From Gammaproteobacteria bacterium (GTDB lineage Bacteria > Pseudomonadota > Gammaproteobacteria > JABHGC01): a stretch of 64,000 nucleotides of DNA. The stretch spans positions 1-64,000 of the forward strand of contig JALWTS010000011.1 of the NCBI GenBank assembly GCA_027077805.1. The letters are read 5' to 3'. The notes under the pieces are model-generated. The model was not told the origin of the DNA. It did no database searches and saw only the letters and a program-made list of their open reading frames with translations. Of the stretch, positions 7,117-16,340 are shown in pieces; the stretch's first letter is position 1, and each line of letters opens with the position of its first letter. The position numbers were made by a program, and so were the translations under genes.

Positions 7117-8013
7117 TTAAATACTCACTCCAATGAAAAAATAATGATCGACTAATAACATTGCAAATAAAGCAGAAAGATAAGTAATCGAATAAGCAAA
7201 AGTTTTCATTGCGTGTTCATCATTTTCTGCTTGGTATAACATCACCACATAACGTAAAAAAATTAGCCCTAGTACAATGGCACTGATAAAATAAATCCAA
7301 CCACTCATTTGGGTGGCAAATGGTAATAAGGTGACGGCAAATAATAATAAGGTATAAAGTAAAATCTGTAGTTTCGTAAAGGCAACACCGTGAGTTACAG
7401 GTAACATTGGAATGCCTACTTTCGCATATTCTTCACGGCGTTTAATGGCTAATGCCCAGAAATGTGGCGGTGTCCAGACAAAAATAATTAAAAATAATAA
7501 CAAGGCATGATGGTGCAGTTCATTAGTAACTGCCATCCAACCTAATACAGGCGGTGCCGCACCTGCGACACCACCAATAACAATATTTTGTGGCGTAGCT
7601 CGTTTTAAATACATGGTATAAACTACCGCATAGCCAATTAATGAAGCAAAGGTAAAGATTGCGGTCAGCCAATTCACCCAAACGACTAAAATTATCATGG
7701 CAATAATACCTAAGCTAATAGCAAATATTAGGGCTTGACTATCCGTCAGTTCACCTGTTGGAATGGGACGTTTTTCAGTTCTTGCCATTAGGGCATCCGC
7801 TTTTTGATCCACAATATGGTTAATTGCGGCGGCAGAAGCTGCGGCTAAACCAATGCCTAAGGAACCATAAAATAATGCAGATAATGGCACCATAGCAGGT
7901 ACGGATAAAAACATGCCAACAATCGCTGTAAAAACAATTAATAATACAACTTTGGGTTTACACAAATTATAATATGCCCGCCAATTAAATGATAAAGTGC
8001 TGGTTTGTTCCAT
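7117..8013 (-). CDS. ctaB: protoheme IX farnesyltransferase (heme O synthase)
   Basis: UbiA-superfamily prenyltransferase of 298 residues that attaches a farnesyl group to heme B to make heme O. The prenyl-diphosphate binding motif is [12 protein letters not shown] with the aspartates spaced as N..D...D, followed by [11 protein letters not shown] second acidic-aromatic loop reads [19 protein letters not shown]. About nine membrane helices are expected. It sits 6 nt after the SCO-like gene and 1 nt before the DUF2970 gene, and its product feeds CtaA. Confidence 0.95.
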   Translation of the reverse strand: MEQTSTLSFNWRAYYNLCKPKVVLLIVFTAIVGMFLSVPAMVPLSALFYGSLGIGLAAASAAAINHIVDQKADALMARTEKRPIPTGELTDSQALIFAISLGIIAMIILVVWVNWLTAIFTFASLIGYAVVYTMYLKRATPQNIVIGGVAGAAPPVLGWMAVTNELHHHALLLFLIIFVWTPPHFWALAIKRREEYAKVGIPMLPVTHGVAFTKLQILLYTLLLFAVTLLPFATQMSGWIYFISAIVLGLIFLRYVVMLYQAENDEHAMKTFAYSITYLSALFAMLLVDHYFFIGVSI

Positions 8014-8019
8014 AGTTAA

Positions 8020-8652
8020 CTAACCTATTCTTGAAAGTTTTAAGAGACGTTTCAGGTCTTGTAATAATCCTTGAGGATTGGCATCAGGTAAATAACTTAA
8101 AATCAAATACGAGAGCGGATCGATAATATAAATTCGTTGAGCAGTTATCGCTGGCTCTGAGTCCGCTACAGTAAATAGTGTTAATACTTTTTCTAAGTCT
8201 TGTGTAGGAATTTTGGCAACTATCATATTGGGATAATCGCTTAATTGGGATTGCAATTGGCTTACATGGCTATCATCTGTTAATAGTAATAAGCGTTGCA
8301 CTCGTTTACGCTCTTCCCCTTGTGCTATCGTAATTTGACGCATATGATAAATATTTTTTTGACAAGTTTCTAAGCAGTTAGAACTAGCAATGGTTACTAA
8401 AACCCATTTCTTTGCCAAAAGGCTTAAGTCAATGGTTTGGTTCTTAAGGTCAAGTAATGGTGGAAATTCCACTAAACGAGAAGGCTGGATTAATTCACCC
8501 TTGTTGCTAGTAGCATTAGGCTGCCAGTTAGGATTGAGCATAAACCAGATTTGGATTATAACCACTGGCGCTACAAATACCATTAACATGAGTAAAATAG
8601 TGCGACCAGCATTACCGTTGCCTTCTGATTGTTTTGTTGTTTCTTTGTTCAC
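8020..8652 (-). CDS. SCO-like membrane-anchored thioredoxin-fold protein
   Basis: 210 residues with one N-terminal membrane anchor (about residues 17-38) and a periplasmic domain. The segment LLAKKWVLVTIASSNCLETC has a CxxxC pair (CLETC) at the position of the copper-binding cysteines of SCO1/SenC proteins. The family is commonly found between SURF1 and ctaA/ctaB. It is more divergent than standard SCO1, and I see no clear equivalent of the conserved copper-ligand histidine. A copper delivery or disulfide reductase role at the CuA site is inferred from the neighbours. Confidence 0.7.
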   Translation of the reverse strand: MNKETTKQSEGNGNAGRTILLMLMVFVAPVVIIQIWFMLNPNWQPNATSNKGELIQPSRLVEFPPLLDLKNQTIDLSLLAKKWVLVTIASSNCLETCQKNIYHMRQITIAQGEERKRVQRLLLLTDDSHVSQLQSQLSDYPNMIVAKIPTQDLEKVLTLFTVADSEPAITAQRIYIIDPLSYLILSYLPDANPQGLLQDLKRLLKLSRIG

Positions 8653-8687
8653 TTAATATACGTCCTATGTATTAATTAAATACTTGT

Positions 8688-9431
8688 TCAGTTATTTGAA
8701 TGATTTATTTGGATTTTTTTCCAATTGACAATTATGAAAATTACGAATACAGCAAATGCCATTGAAAACCATTGTAGAGCATAGCTTAAATGTTTTTCTG
8801 GTTGATAAATAATCGGCTGCCATTCACGGATAAAACCATAATCCGCTTGTTTATCTAGTAATAATAGATACGGTAATAATTCATAACCTAAAGTTTGGCT
8901 AAACGCTGGTAAATCTATGACTTGCACTTTTCTTGGCCAATTTAGATTCGTTTGGTTATTGCCCAAATGAAATACTCCTGTTATCGGTTGGCTAATTTCT
9001 CCTATCATTTCTACTGCTAAATCATTGGGTAACTGAATTTTTGATTCTATTGCTTGCTTATAATCAACGCCTAACCAACCACGATTTACTAATACCGCTT
9101 TTTGTTTCGTTCCATCTACCCATAATGGGATTAAAATATGATAACCTGCCCTACCCTGATAAATTCGGTTTTCTCGTATAAACTGATGCTTAGTGTCTAG
9201 TATACCTTTTACCTTGACAGTAAAATATTGCAAATCTTTTGCGGTTAATAAATGATTAGATAATTCAACAATCGGTTGCAATCTACGTTGATTATACTTA
9301 TCCTTTAAGTCTTGTTTTTGCTCTGCCCGATCAAGTTGCCATAATCCTAAGCTAATAAACAAAGGGATAATGATGGCAGTGGCTAAACTAGGAATTAAGC
9401 TAGGTCGAAATTGATAAGATCCAAATCTCAT
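8688..9431 (-). CDS. SURF1 family oxidase assembly protein
   Basis: About 247 residues with the SURF1 architecture: an N-terminal membrane helix beginning RPSLIPSLATAIIIPLFISL, then GLWQLDRAEQK, a periplasmic domain with YQGRAGYHILIPL and AVLVNRGWL, and a C-terminal helix ending YALQWFSMAFAVFVIFIIV. SURF1 proteins help insert heme a during oxidase assembly. ATG 9431 is chosen because it begins MRFGSYQFRP as in relatives; an in-frame TTG at 9458 is possible. It leads the minus-strand run SURF1, SCO-like, ctaB, DUF2970, ctaA, and faces the divergent DUF2909 gene. Confidence 0.9.
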   Translation of the reverse strand: MRFGSYQFRPSLIPSLATAIIIPLFISLGLWQLDRAEQKQDLKDKYNQRRLQPIVELSNHLLTAKDLQYFTVKVKGILDTKHQFIRENRIYQGRAGYHILIPLWVDGTKQKAVLVNRGWLGVDYKQAIESKIQLPNDLAVEMIGEISQPITGVFHLGNNQTNLNWPRKVQVIDLPAFSQTLGYELLPYLLLLDKQADYGFIREWQPIIYQPEKHLSYALQWFSMAFAVFVIFIIVNWKKIQINHSNN

Positions 9432-9505
9432 ATTAATTAAATCATAAGATAAAAACAAGCCTATTATGCCATATTTGGTACTGATTCTAAACTCTGGAGT
9501 GATTG

Positions 9506-9721
9506 ATGTTAGCTAAAACTATTATCTTAGTTATTTTTTTATTTATTCTTATCAATTTAGGAAAAGCATTATTTTCTTTGGTAAGACAACGTGGACAAAC
9601 TACCCAAATGGTTAAGTCCTTAACTTGGCGGATTGGACTTTCAATTGGTTTATTTATTTTACTGATGTTAGGATTTGCGTTTGGAATTATTCAACCGCAT
9701 GGTATTGTACCACCGCATTAA
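9506..9721 (+). CDS. DUF2909 twin-transmembrane protein
   Basis: 71-residue protein with two hydrophobic helices separated by a short basic loop (RQRGQTTQMVKSLTWR), matching the DUF2909 pattern. Found beside SURF1 in many gammaproteobacteria; role unknown, presumably oxidase assembly or stability. GGAG at 9496-9499 supports ATG 9506. It is the only plus-strand gene in the oxidase cluster, divergent from SURF1 and convergent with ctaE, with a shared terminator between. Confidence 0.8.
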   Translation: MLAKTIILVIFLFILINLGKALFSLVRQRGQTTQMVKSLTWRIGLSIGLFILLMLGFAFGIIQPHGIVPPH

Positions 9722-9747
9722 AAAAAGGCACAAATTGTGCCTTTTTT
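9721..9747. terminator. bidirectional terminator between the DUF2909 gene and ctaE
   Basis: A near-perfect hairpin (AAAAAAGGCACAA paired with TTGTGCCTTTTTT, one central base) has a T run on each strand. It starts at the DUF2909 stop codon and lies 43 nt beyond the ctaE stop. Confidence 0.85.
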
Positions 9748-9789
9748 AGATTGAAATTAAAATTTGATTTAATTTTGTTTGATTTGATC

Positions 9790-10659
9790 TTACAACCAAT
9801 AAACAAAAATAAATAATCCTAACCAAACCACATCAACAAAGTGCCAATACCAAGAAGCTGCTTCAAACGCAAAATGATGCTCAGCGGTAAAATGACCTTT
9901 CATTGAACGAAACAACATTACAGTCAACATAATAGCACCAATGGTTACATGCATACCATGAAAACCAGTTAACATGAAAAAGGTTGACCCATAAATACCT
10001 GATGATAGTTTAAGATTTAATTCATGATAGGCATGAACATATTCATAGGCTTGTAATCCGACAAAAGTAAAACCTAAAGCCACTGTTAAAAACAAGCCCA
10101 TCGTCAACTGGTTACGATTGCCTTTTAATAAGCCCCAATGTGCCCAAGTTACTGTAGCACCACTGCTTAATAAGATAATGGTATTAACAAAAGGTAAACC
10201 CCATGTATCCATCACACCTGAGGCAACATCAAAGCCTTCTGAATTAGGTAAAGTTAATAACGGCCATACGGCATTAAATTCTGGCCATAATATTGAATGG
10301 GTATAGACATTATTATCGGCACCACCTAACCAAGGCACGGCAAACATTCTAACATAAAATAATGCCCCAAAAAATGCAGAAAAGAATAGCACTTCAGAAA
10401 AAATAAACCATACCATTCCCCAACGGAACGATTTATCAACTTGCTTATTGTATAAACCATGTTGATTTTCATGGATTACTGTTCCAAACCAACCAAACAT
10501 CATGTAAATTAAAATTCCAATTCCAAGCATCATAAACATTGGACTTGCACCATGCAGATAAGATGCAAACCCTCCTAAGGTTGTAAATAAACCAACAGAA
10601 CCAACGAGTGGCCAGCCACTAGGCTCTGGTAAATAATAATCACCTTCTTTCGCAGACAT
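9790..10659 (-). CDS. ctaE: cytochrome c oxidase subunit III
   Basis: 289-residue membrane protein with seven helices. Recognisable blocks are YYLPEPSGWPLVGSVGLF at the N-terminus, VHENQHGLYNK, RWGMVWFIFSEVLFFSAFFG containing the conserved glutamate, GFHGMHVTIGAIML, and EAASWYWHFVDVVWLGLF at the end. Subunit III stabilises the catalytic core and proton uptake in A-type oxidases. It is the last gene of the coxB-coxA-small ORF-ctaG-ctaE run, 2 nt after ctaG, and ends before a bidirectional terminator. Confidence 0.96.
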   Translation of the reverse strand: MSAKEGDYYLPEPSGWPLVGSVGLFTTLGGFASYLHGASPMFMMLGIGILIYMMFGWFGTVIHENQHGLYNKQVDKSFRWGMVWFIFSEVLFFSAFFGALFYVRMFAVPWLGGADNNVYTHSILWPEFNAVWPLLTLPNSEGFDVASGVMDTWGLPFVNTIILLSSGATVTWAHWGLLKGNRNQLTMGLFLTVALGFTFVGLQAYEYVHAYHELNLKLSSGIYGSTFFMLTGFHGMHVTIGAIMLTVMLFRSMKGHFTAEHHFAFEAASWYWHFVDVVWLGLFIFVYWL

Positions 10660-10661
10660 TG

Positions 10662-11201
10662 TTACCCCTTTGTAGATTTAAAAAATGTATAAGACAGTAT
10701 AACTTGAGATATATCTTTTGGTGCCGCAGGATCAATAATAAAATGTACAGGTGCAATTATTTCTTCTCCTGCCTGCAAGGTTTGCTGACTAAAGCAAAAA
10801 CATTCCGTTTTATTAAAATATTTGGATACCTTAGTTGGTGCTAAACTAGGTATTGCTTGAGCAGTAATTGCATGATCTGCCATATTTTTAATCGAAAAAT
10901 TTACTTTACCTAATTCCCCAGGATGTACCGTTATTTTATCTGCTAAAGGTTTAAATTCCCAAGGGAGTTCACTTTGGCTTGTCGTTACAAATCTCACAGT
11001 GATTGAGCGTGACATATCAATCGTTGTATTGCGTGCTTCTGTAACGGATACTTGCCCTGTTTTACCATTTAAACCCGTAATATCACAAAATAAATTATAT
11101 AAAGGTACTAAGGCAAACCCAAATCCAAACATTAAAACTGCTACTGCACTTAGTTTCAGTAACAATTGTTGGTTCGCTTTTTGTAACTGGAGTTCTTGCA
11201 T
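10662..11201 (-). CDS. ctaG: copper chaperone for the CuB site (Cox11/CtaG)
   Basis: 179 residues: one N-terminal membrane anchor (about 17-35) then a periplasmic Ig-like domain. The conserved YNLFCDITGLNGKT follows the anchor and the copper-binding CFCF motif lies near residue 132 (KTECFCFSQQTL). CtaG delivers copper to the CuB centre of subunit I. Its start overlaps the stop of the upstream 37-residue gene by one base (TAATG), so translation is coupled, and ctaE follows after 2 nt. Confidence 0.94.
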   Translation of the reverse strand: MQELQLQKANQQLLLKLSAVAVLMFGFGFALVPLYNLFCDITGLNGKTGQVSVTEARNTTIDMSRSITVRFVTTSQSELPWEFKPLADKITVHPGELGKVNFSIKNMADHAITAQAIPSLAPTKVSKYFNKTECFCFSQQTLQAGEEIIAPVHFIIDPAAPKDISQVILSYTFFKSTKG

Positions 11202-11314
11202 TATCTCGCCATAAAAATAAACGCACTAAAGAAAAATCCCATTACAATCATGACTAAGATTACAATAGTAATGGTTAAACGATTTGATTTTGCTTTAGTG
11301 TTGGTTTCAGTCAT
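11201..11314 (-). CDS. cytochrome oxidase small assembly peptide (37 aa)
   Basis: Read directly from the minus strand: ATG at 11312-11314, stop TAA at 11201-11203. The 37-residue product has a short polar start (MTETNTKAKSNR), one membrane helix (ITIVILVMIVMGFFFSAFIF) and ends MAR. Many gammaproteobacteria have such a peptide between coxA and ctaG, annotated as a cytochrome oxidase small assembly protein. The stop overlaps the ctaG start by one base. Coupling and position make it a real gene despite its size. Confidence 0.75.
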   Translation of the reverse strand: MTETNTKAKSNRLTITIVILVMIVMGFFFSAFIFMAR

Positions 11315-11347
11315 AGTTAATCGTTAATAATCGTTAAAAAAATCATC

Positions 11348-11369
11348 CGCCCACCCGTTACAGTGGGCG
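11348..11369 (-). terminator. hairpin with T tail between coxA and ctaG
   Basis: CGCCCAC (11348-11354) pairs with GTGGGCG (11363-11369). On the minus strand it is followed within 6 nt by seven T residues and lies just past the coxA stop at 11385. It probably attenuates transcription so that structural subunits I and II are made in excess of the assembly genes. Confidence 0.7.
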
Positions 11370-11384
11370 TTAGTATTGTACTAT

Positions 11385-12968
11385 TTACTTCACCTGAGGT
11401 GGTGTTGCAAATGTATGATAAGGTGCTGGAGAGGCTACCGTCCATTCCAGACCTTCAGGTTTCTCCCATACTTTATCCGTTGCTTTTTCACCACCACGAA
11501 TGGTTTTAATTAAAATATATAAGAATAATAGCTGAGACAAACCAAAGGCAAAACCACCAATACTTGCTAATTGATTAAATTCAGCAAATTGTATGGCATA
11601 ATCAGGAATCCGACGTGGCATACCCGCTAATCCTAAGAAGTGCATAGGGAAAAACAAGATATTCACTGAGATCACTGACCACCAAAAGTGAATTTTGGCT
11701 AAGGTTTGATCATACATATGCCCTGTCCATTTTGGCAACCAGTAATAAACCGCGGCAATAATTGAGAATAATGCACCCGCTACCAATACATAATGGAAAT
11801 GAGCCACGACAAAATACGTATCATGATATTGGGTATCAGCTGGTGTAACACCCAACATTAATCCTGAAAAACCACCTAAGGTAAATAAGAAGATAAAAGC
11901 TAAAGCCCATAACATGGGAACTTCAAAGGTTAAAGCCCCACGCCACATAGTGGCAACCCAGTTAAATACTTTAACACCCGTGGGTACTGAAATTAAAATT
12001 GTGGCATACATAAAGAATAATTCACCTGCCACAGGCATTCCTACAGTGTACATATGGTGAGCCCATACGATAAATGATAAAAATGCAATCGACGCAGTCG
12101 CATAAACCATAGAGCTATAACCAAATAGTTTTTTGCGAGAAAATGTTGGTACGATTTGTGAGATAATACCAAACGCAGGTAAGATCATAATATACACTTC
12201 AGGATGACCAAAAAACCAAAACACATGCTGGAATAAGATAGGATCACCACCGCCCGCAGCATTAAAAAAGCTGGTACCAAAATGTCTATCGGCTAACATC
12301 ATAGTAACGGCACCTGCTAATACAGGCATGGCAGCAATCAACAAAAATGCAGTAATCAACCAAGTCCAAACAAACAATGGCATTTTCATTAATGTCATAC
12401 CTGGCGCACGCATGTTTAAAATAGTCGCAATAATATTAATCGCCCCCATAATGGATGACATCCCTAATAAATGCACTGCAAAAATAAAGAAATCAGTGCT
12501 TTCTGGACCATAGGTTGTGGATAATGGGGCATAAAAGGTCCAACCAAAGTTAGGCCCCCCTCCTTCCATGAATAAGGTACTAAGCAATAAAGTCCCAGCA
12601 AAGGGCAAAATCCAGAAACTCCAGTTATTCATTCTGGGTAAGGCCATGTCTGGTGCCCCAATCATCATGGGAATTAACCAGTTTGCCAAACCAACAAAGG
12701 CAGGCATAATCGCACCAAAGACCATGATTAAACCATGTAAGGTAGTCATTTGGTTAAAGAAATTTGGATCAACAATTTGCATGCCTGGTTGGAATAATTC
12801 AGCACGAATGACCATTGCCATCGCACCACCAATTAATAGCATGGTAAATGAAAACCATAAATATAAAGTACCAATATCTTTATGGTTGGTTGTAAATAAC
12901 CATCGGGAAAGTCCAGCAGGAGGACCATGATGATCATGTGCGGTATCGTGAGCGGTTGCTGTACTCAT
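11385..12968 (-). CDS. ctaD: cytochrome c oxidase subunit I (A1-type heme-copper oxidase)
   Basis: 527 residues, twelve helices. Heme a ligand H78 (TTLHGL), CuB ligands H255 (WFFGHPEVY, with cross-linked Y259) and H304/H305 (VWAHHMYTVG), and heme a/a3 ligands H390 and H392 (VVAHFHYVLV) are all present. The glutamate of GHPEV and the D-channel segment (NWLIPMMIGAPDMALPRMN) mark an A1-type proton-pumping enzyme. It reduces O2 to water at the membrane. It lies 64 nt after coxB and is followed by a hairpin that may attenuate readthrough into the assembly genes. Confidence 0.98.
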   Translation of the reverse strand: MSTATAHDTAHDHHGPPAGLSRWLFTTNHKDIGTLYLWFSFTMLLIGGAMAMVIRAELFQPGMQIVDPNFFNQMTTLHGLIMVFGAIMPAFVGLANWLIPMMIGAPDMALPRMNNWSFWILPFAGTLLLSTLFMEGGGPNFGWTFYAPLSTTYGPESTDFFIFAVHLLGMSSIMGAINIIATILNMRAPGMTLMKMPLFVWTWLITAFLLIAAMPVLAGAVTMMLADRHFGTSFFNAAGGGDPILFQHVFWFFGHPEVYIMILPAFGIISQIVPTFSRKKLFGYSSMVYATASIAFLSFIVWAHHMYTVGMPVAGELFFMYATILISVPTGVKVFNWVATMWRGALTFEVPMLWALAFIFLFTLGGFSGLMLGVTPADTQYHDTYFVVAHFHYVLVAGALFSIIAAVYYWLPKWTGHMYDQTLAKIHFWWSVISVNILFFPMHFLGLAGMPRRIPDYAIQFAEFNQLASIGGFAFGLSQLLFLYILIKTIRGGEKATDKVWEKPEGLEWTVASPAPYHTFATPPQVK

Positions 12969-13032
12969 GAAAACTCCTTTTTAACAATAGTTAATAATAA
13001 ATTTTTAATCATATTTTATAGTTGTTGTTTCG

Positions 13033-14187
13033 TTAGCGAGCTGATTTAATATCAGAGGGTTGAACGGCATCCCCAGTATTATTACCAAAGGCATTACGTT
13101 CATAAGTAATAACAGCGGCTAAGTCAGCATCGCTTAATTGAGCCCCAAAAGCCTGCATTGCTGTTCCTGATTTTCCATTCATCACAGTATTAATATGGTC
13201 AGCAATTGGACCCAAAGCAATTTTACTACCCGCAATCGCTGGAAACATTCCGGGTAAGCCTTTACCATTAGCTTGGTGGCAACCCGCACAGCTAGTATTA
13301 TAAACTTGTTCGCCTTTGGTCATTAATTTTTCCAATGACCATACCCCTTTGGCTTCTTCTTCTGCTGCTTTTTTCTCAGCTTGTTTTTGGGCAAGCCATT
13401 CTTTATATTCATTTTCAGGTTTGGCTAACACTACGATTGGCATAAAACCATGATCTTTACCACAAAGCTCCGTACATTGACCGCGATAAACGCCAGGCTT
13501 TTTCAGATAAGTCCAAGTATCATTAATATAACCTGGAATAGCATCTTGTTTTACCCCTAATGCTGGCACCCACCAAGAATGAATCACATCATTAGATGTG
13601 ACCAGAAATCTAACTTTTTTATTGGTAGGCAGAACAATTGGATTATCCACATTAAGTAGATAATGATCCACTTGACTTAAGTCTTGATTTGCACCTAGTT
13701 GTCTAGCTTCATTACTTTCGGCATCTAGGTTACTAAAAAAGCTCAACCCTTTAGCGTCATCATCTAAATATTCATAATGCCATTTCCATTGATAGCCTGT
13801 TACTTTGATAGTAACATCAGCATCAGAACTATCTTCTAGGGCTAATAAAGTTTTGGTGGCAGGAAATGCAATAAAAATTAGAATAACAAATGGAATAATC
13901 GTCCAAAGTACTTCCACTTCAGTACTTTCGTGAAATTCCGCAGGTTTTACGCCTTTTGATTTACGATGATTGATAATTGAATAAATCATCACACTAAAAA
14001 CACCAATACCAATTGCTGTGACAATCCAAAAGACCATCATATGCAAATCATAAATTTCTCCACTGATCGGTGTTACTCCTTGGGTCATATTATACTTATA
14101 TTCCGCAAATACACTGCCTGCATAAACGACATTCCCTAAACCGAGCAGTGCCAGCAAAAGATGTTTATTTACTGACAAGTTTCGCAT
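13033..14187 (-). CDS. ctaC: cytochrome c oxidase subunit II with C-terminal cytochrome c domain
   Basis: 384 residues. A signal peptide (about 1-28) is followed by two membrane helices (about 48-72 and 92-115) and the CuA domain with H203, C238, C242, H246 and M249 (CTELCGKDHGFM). After a charged linker a class I cytochrome c domain is fused, with heme motif CAGCH at 300-304 and a probable Met ligand near MQAF. This caa3-type arrangement lets the enzyme take electrons through its own heme c. AGGAG lies 7 nt before the start. First gene of the oxidase operon. Confidence 0.97.
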   Translation of the reverse strand: MRNLSVNKHLLLALLGLGNVVYAGSVFAEYKYNMTQGVTPISGEIYDLHMMVFWIVTAIGIGVFSVMIYSIINHRKSKGVKPAEFHESTEVEVLWTIIPFVILIFIAFPATKTLLALEDSSDADVTIKVTGYQWKWHYEYLDDDAKGLSFFSNLDAESNEARQLGANQDLSQVDHYLLNVDNPIVLPTNKKVRFLVTSNDVIHSWWVPALGVKQDAIPGYINDTWTYLKKPGVYRGQCTELCGKDHGFMPIVVLAKPENEYKEWLAQKQAEKKAAEEEAKGVWSLEKLMTKGEQVYNTSCAGCHQANGKGLPGMFPAIAGSKIALGPIADHINTVMNGKSGTAMQAFGAQLSDADLAAVITYERNAFGNNTGDAVQPSDIKSAR

Positions 14188-14328
14188 TTATTACTCCTTA
14201 TTATCATAATTTAAGTCAGAAATCGATTGAATTTTTGTGCCAAATCCCACATCGCAGCAAAATGCTACCCGATTCTGCTAGATAATGCAATCTCAAACTG
14301 TGTTATTTCACCCATAAAATTTCCTCTA

Positions 14329-14790
14329 TTATAGCTGGCATTGAAAATATTGCCGTAATTTATCAGCTAAAAATTGTTTTTCTTCATCCGTTAGCCACCG
14401 TGCGATCTCAAACCATTGCCCTTGATAGCTAATACTTAAACGGCTGGGATGCAAGCCTTTCGCTGGGGTAAATAGCAATTTAGCCCAACAACGAGGAAAT
14501 TGCTGTTGGCTTAAACCCTTGCCTACCCAATAACTACAAACTAACTGATGTTCTTCTAAATTTAACACTTCCCAATGTTTGGAACAACGCGATAAGTAAT
14601 AAAATGCCAAGCCTAATGCCAGCATTTCTAAACCAGCAAAAGGCAATACTATCCACGCACCTAAATAAATAAAAAATAAGGCGATAGTTAAGCTAACACT
14701 AAAAATTGCACTATAAATAATAAACAAAGCTTTCGCACTTAAGGCACAATTAGGCTGGATTTGATAGCTATCTGCTTCAATGATTAGCAT
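14329..14790 (-). CDS. DUF2244 membrane protein
   Basis: About 153 residues with two adjacent membrane segments near the N-terminus (about residues 22-60) and a soluble C-terminal domain. The pattern fits DUF2244, whose members often neighbour cytochrome oxidase genes, consistent with coxB 140 nt downstream. ATG 14790 is chosen; an in-frame TTG at 14802 would add four residues. It follows bioD on the same strand with an 18-nt gap and may be cotranscribed with the biotin operon. Function unknown. Confidence 0.75.
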   Translation of the reverse strand: MLIIEADSYQIQPNCALSAKALFIIYSAIFSVSLTIALFFIYLGAWIVLPFAGLEMLALGLAFYYLSRCSKHWEVLNLEEHQLVCSYWVGKGLSQQQFPRCWAKLLFTPAKGLHPSRLSISYQGQWFEIARWLTDEEKQFLADKLRQYFQCQL

Positions 14791-14808
14791 TTGTATGACC
14801 AAAGCAAT

Positions 14809-15477
14809 CTAGGGAATATAAATATCAAAATACTTAGCAAATTCTTCCGTATATTGCAAAGTATTTGCTTGGTACCCAATAATACCAAGCAATGGAATCG
14901 GTAATTGTCTTTTTAAGGTTTTAATATTTTCAACTAGTGCCAACATTTGCGGGTCAATTTGATTAGCAATCCAACCTAAAACGGATACTTGTTGCTGTAA
15001 CATACAACAACTGGACAGTAAAGCATGATTTAAACAACCTAAACGCATACCTACAACTAATATTACAGGTAAATTAAACGCAAAGGCTAAATCTGCGACA
15101 CTTTGACGTTGATTTAAAGGCACTAACCACCCCCCAATGCCTTCCACTAAGACATAATCCACTTGTTGTTGTACTATTTCGTAATTATCTAAAATTTCAG
15201 AGAAATTAATCATAACGCCTGCTTGTTCAATCGCAATATTTGGTGCAATAGCAGCTTGAAACCCATAGGGATTAACGAAATGGTAAGGTAAATTAACGGA
15301 TGATTGTTTTTGCAAGGCCAAAGCATCGTTGTTTTTGCCTTGCACACAACCTGTCGCAATGGGTTTTAAACCGGCAACTTGATAACCTTTTTGTTTTAAT
15401 ACTTGCATAATAGATAAGGTAACATAGGTTTTACCAATATCGGTATCTGTGCCTGTAATAAAACAACCTTGAGCCAT
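14809..15477 (-). CDS. bioD: dethiobiotin synthetase
   Basis: 222 residues. ATP-dependent carboxylation of 7,8-diaminopelargonate to close the ureido ring of dethiobiotin. The P-loop GTDTDIGKTYVT opens the protein (residues 8-19), the substrate lysine lies in LKPIATG, and the VEGIGGWLVPL block completes the site. Last biotin gene of the bioB-F-H-C-D run, 17 nt after bioC. No bioA is in this window, so the preceding aminotransferase step is encoded elsewhere. Confidence 0.95.
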   Translation of the reverse strand: MAQGCFITGTDTDIGKTYVTLSIMQVLKQKGYQVAGLKPIATGCVQGKNNDALALQKQSSVNLPYHFVNPYGFQAAIAPNIAIEQAGVMINFSEILDNYEIVQQQVDYVLVEGIGGWLVPLNQRQSVADLAFAFNLPVILVVGMRLGCLNHALLSSCCMLQQQVSVLGWIANQIDPQMLALVENIKTLKRQLPIPLLGIIGYQANTLQYTEEFAKYFDIYIP

Positions 15478-15494
15478 TATTTACCTATCTTTAC

Positions 15495-16334
15495 TTATGA
15501 TTCTGATGTTACTCGAATAGGAAACTTAGATTTCGTTTCAGGCATCCAAGCGTGACCATAAATGACTTCATAACTCGCAGGAATAACCCCATCTTGACGA
15601 TAGTATTCATAGGCTTGAACCATGGCTTTTAATGTGCTTTTAGACGTGAAATGTTGGCAACGATTAGAGGTCATATTATGTGAGCCTAAAGTTTTTAAGT
15701 CTTTCATTAAAGCATAGACATCATTATAGGTTAAGGTCAACCATTCCGCATCCATTACGGGATCAACAAACCCTGCCTTGAGTAATTGATCACCAATATC
15801 ATACATATCTACAAATTGATTTACATGGCTATAATTATCAACATTTGCCCAACTTGCTTTAAGCTCTCTTAAAGTATCAGGACCAAAAGTGGTAAACATC
15901 ACTAAACTATTAGGGGCTAAAATTCTATGCCATTCATAAAACGTATGTTCTAAATTATCACACCATTGCAACATTAAATTAGAATACAACATCCCCATGC
16001 TATGACTTTGAATCGGTAATCTTTCGGCATCACCACAAATATATTGCGTATTATCCAACCACCCTGCTTTGGCTTTGGCTTGTTGTAACATTGGTAAAGC
16101 AAAATCTAGGGCAAAAATTTTTGCATGTTTATAGCGTTTTTTTAAGCCACGACTCCCCGAACCTGTGCCTGAACCTAAATCAAGAATGGTTTGCGGTTGA
16201 TATTTAATATATTGCAAGCGTTCCAGTAAACGTGAGTTAATTTCTTGCTGTAATACCGCAACACTATCATAGCTTGTGGCGGATTGGCTAAAGGCTTGTC
16301 GGACTTGAGTTTTATTGATGGTAATTTTATTCAT
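15495..16334 (-). CDS. bioC: malonyl-ACP O-methyltransferase
   Basis: 279 residues. Methylates malonyl-ACP so that fatty-acid enzymes can build the pimeloyl chain. N-terminal VRQAFSQSATSYDSVAVLQQ is the family signature, the SAM-binding loop reads ILDLGSGTGSGSRGL (about 50-64), and the acidic motif LDFALPML and GDAERLPI follow. MLYSNLMLQWCDNLE is the post-I block. It sits between bioH and bioD with short gaps (6 and 17 nt), so it is part of one operon. Confidence 0.95.
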   Translation of the reverse strand: MNKITINKTQVRQAFSQSATSYDSVAVLQQEINSRLLERLQYIKYQPQTILDLGSGTGSGSRGLKKRYKHAKIFALDFALPMLQQAKAKAGWLDNTQYICGDAERLPIQSHSMGMLYSNLMLQWCDNLEHTFYEWHRILAPNSLVMFTTFGPDTLRELKASWANVDNYSHVNQFVDMYDIGDQLLKAGFVDPVMDAEWLTLTYNDVYALMKDLKTLGSHNMTSNRCQHFTSKSTLKAMVQAYEYYRQDGVIPASYEVIYGHAWMPETKSKFPIRVTSES

Positions 16335-16340
16335 CTCTAT

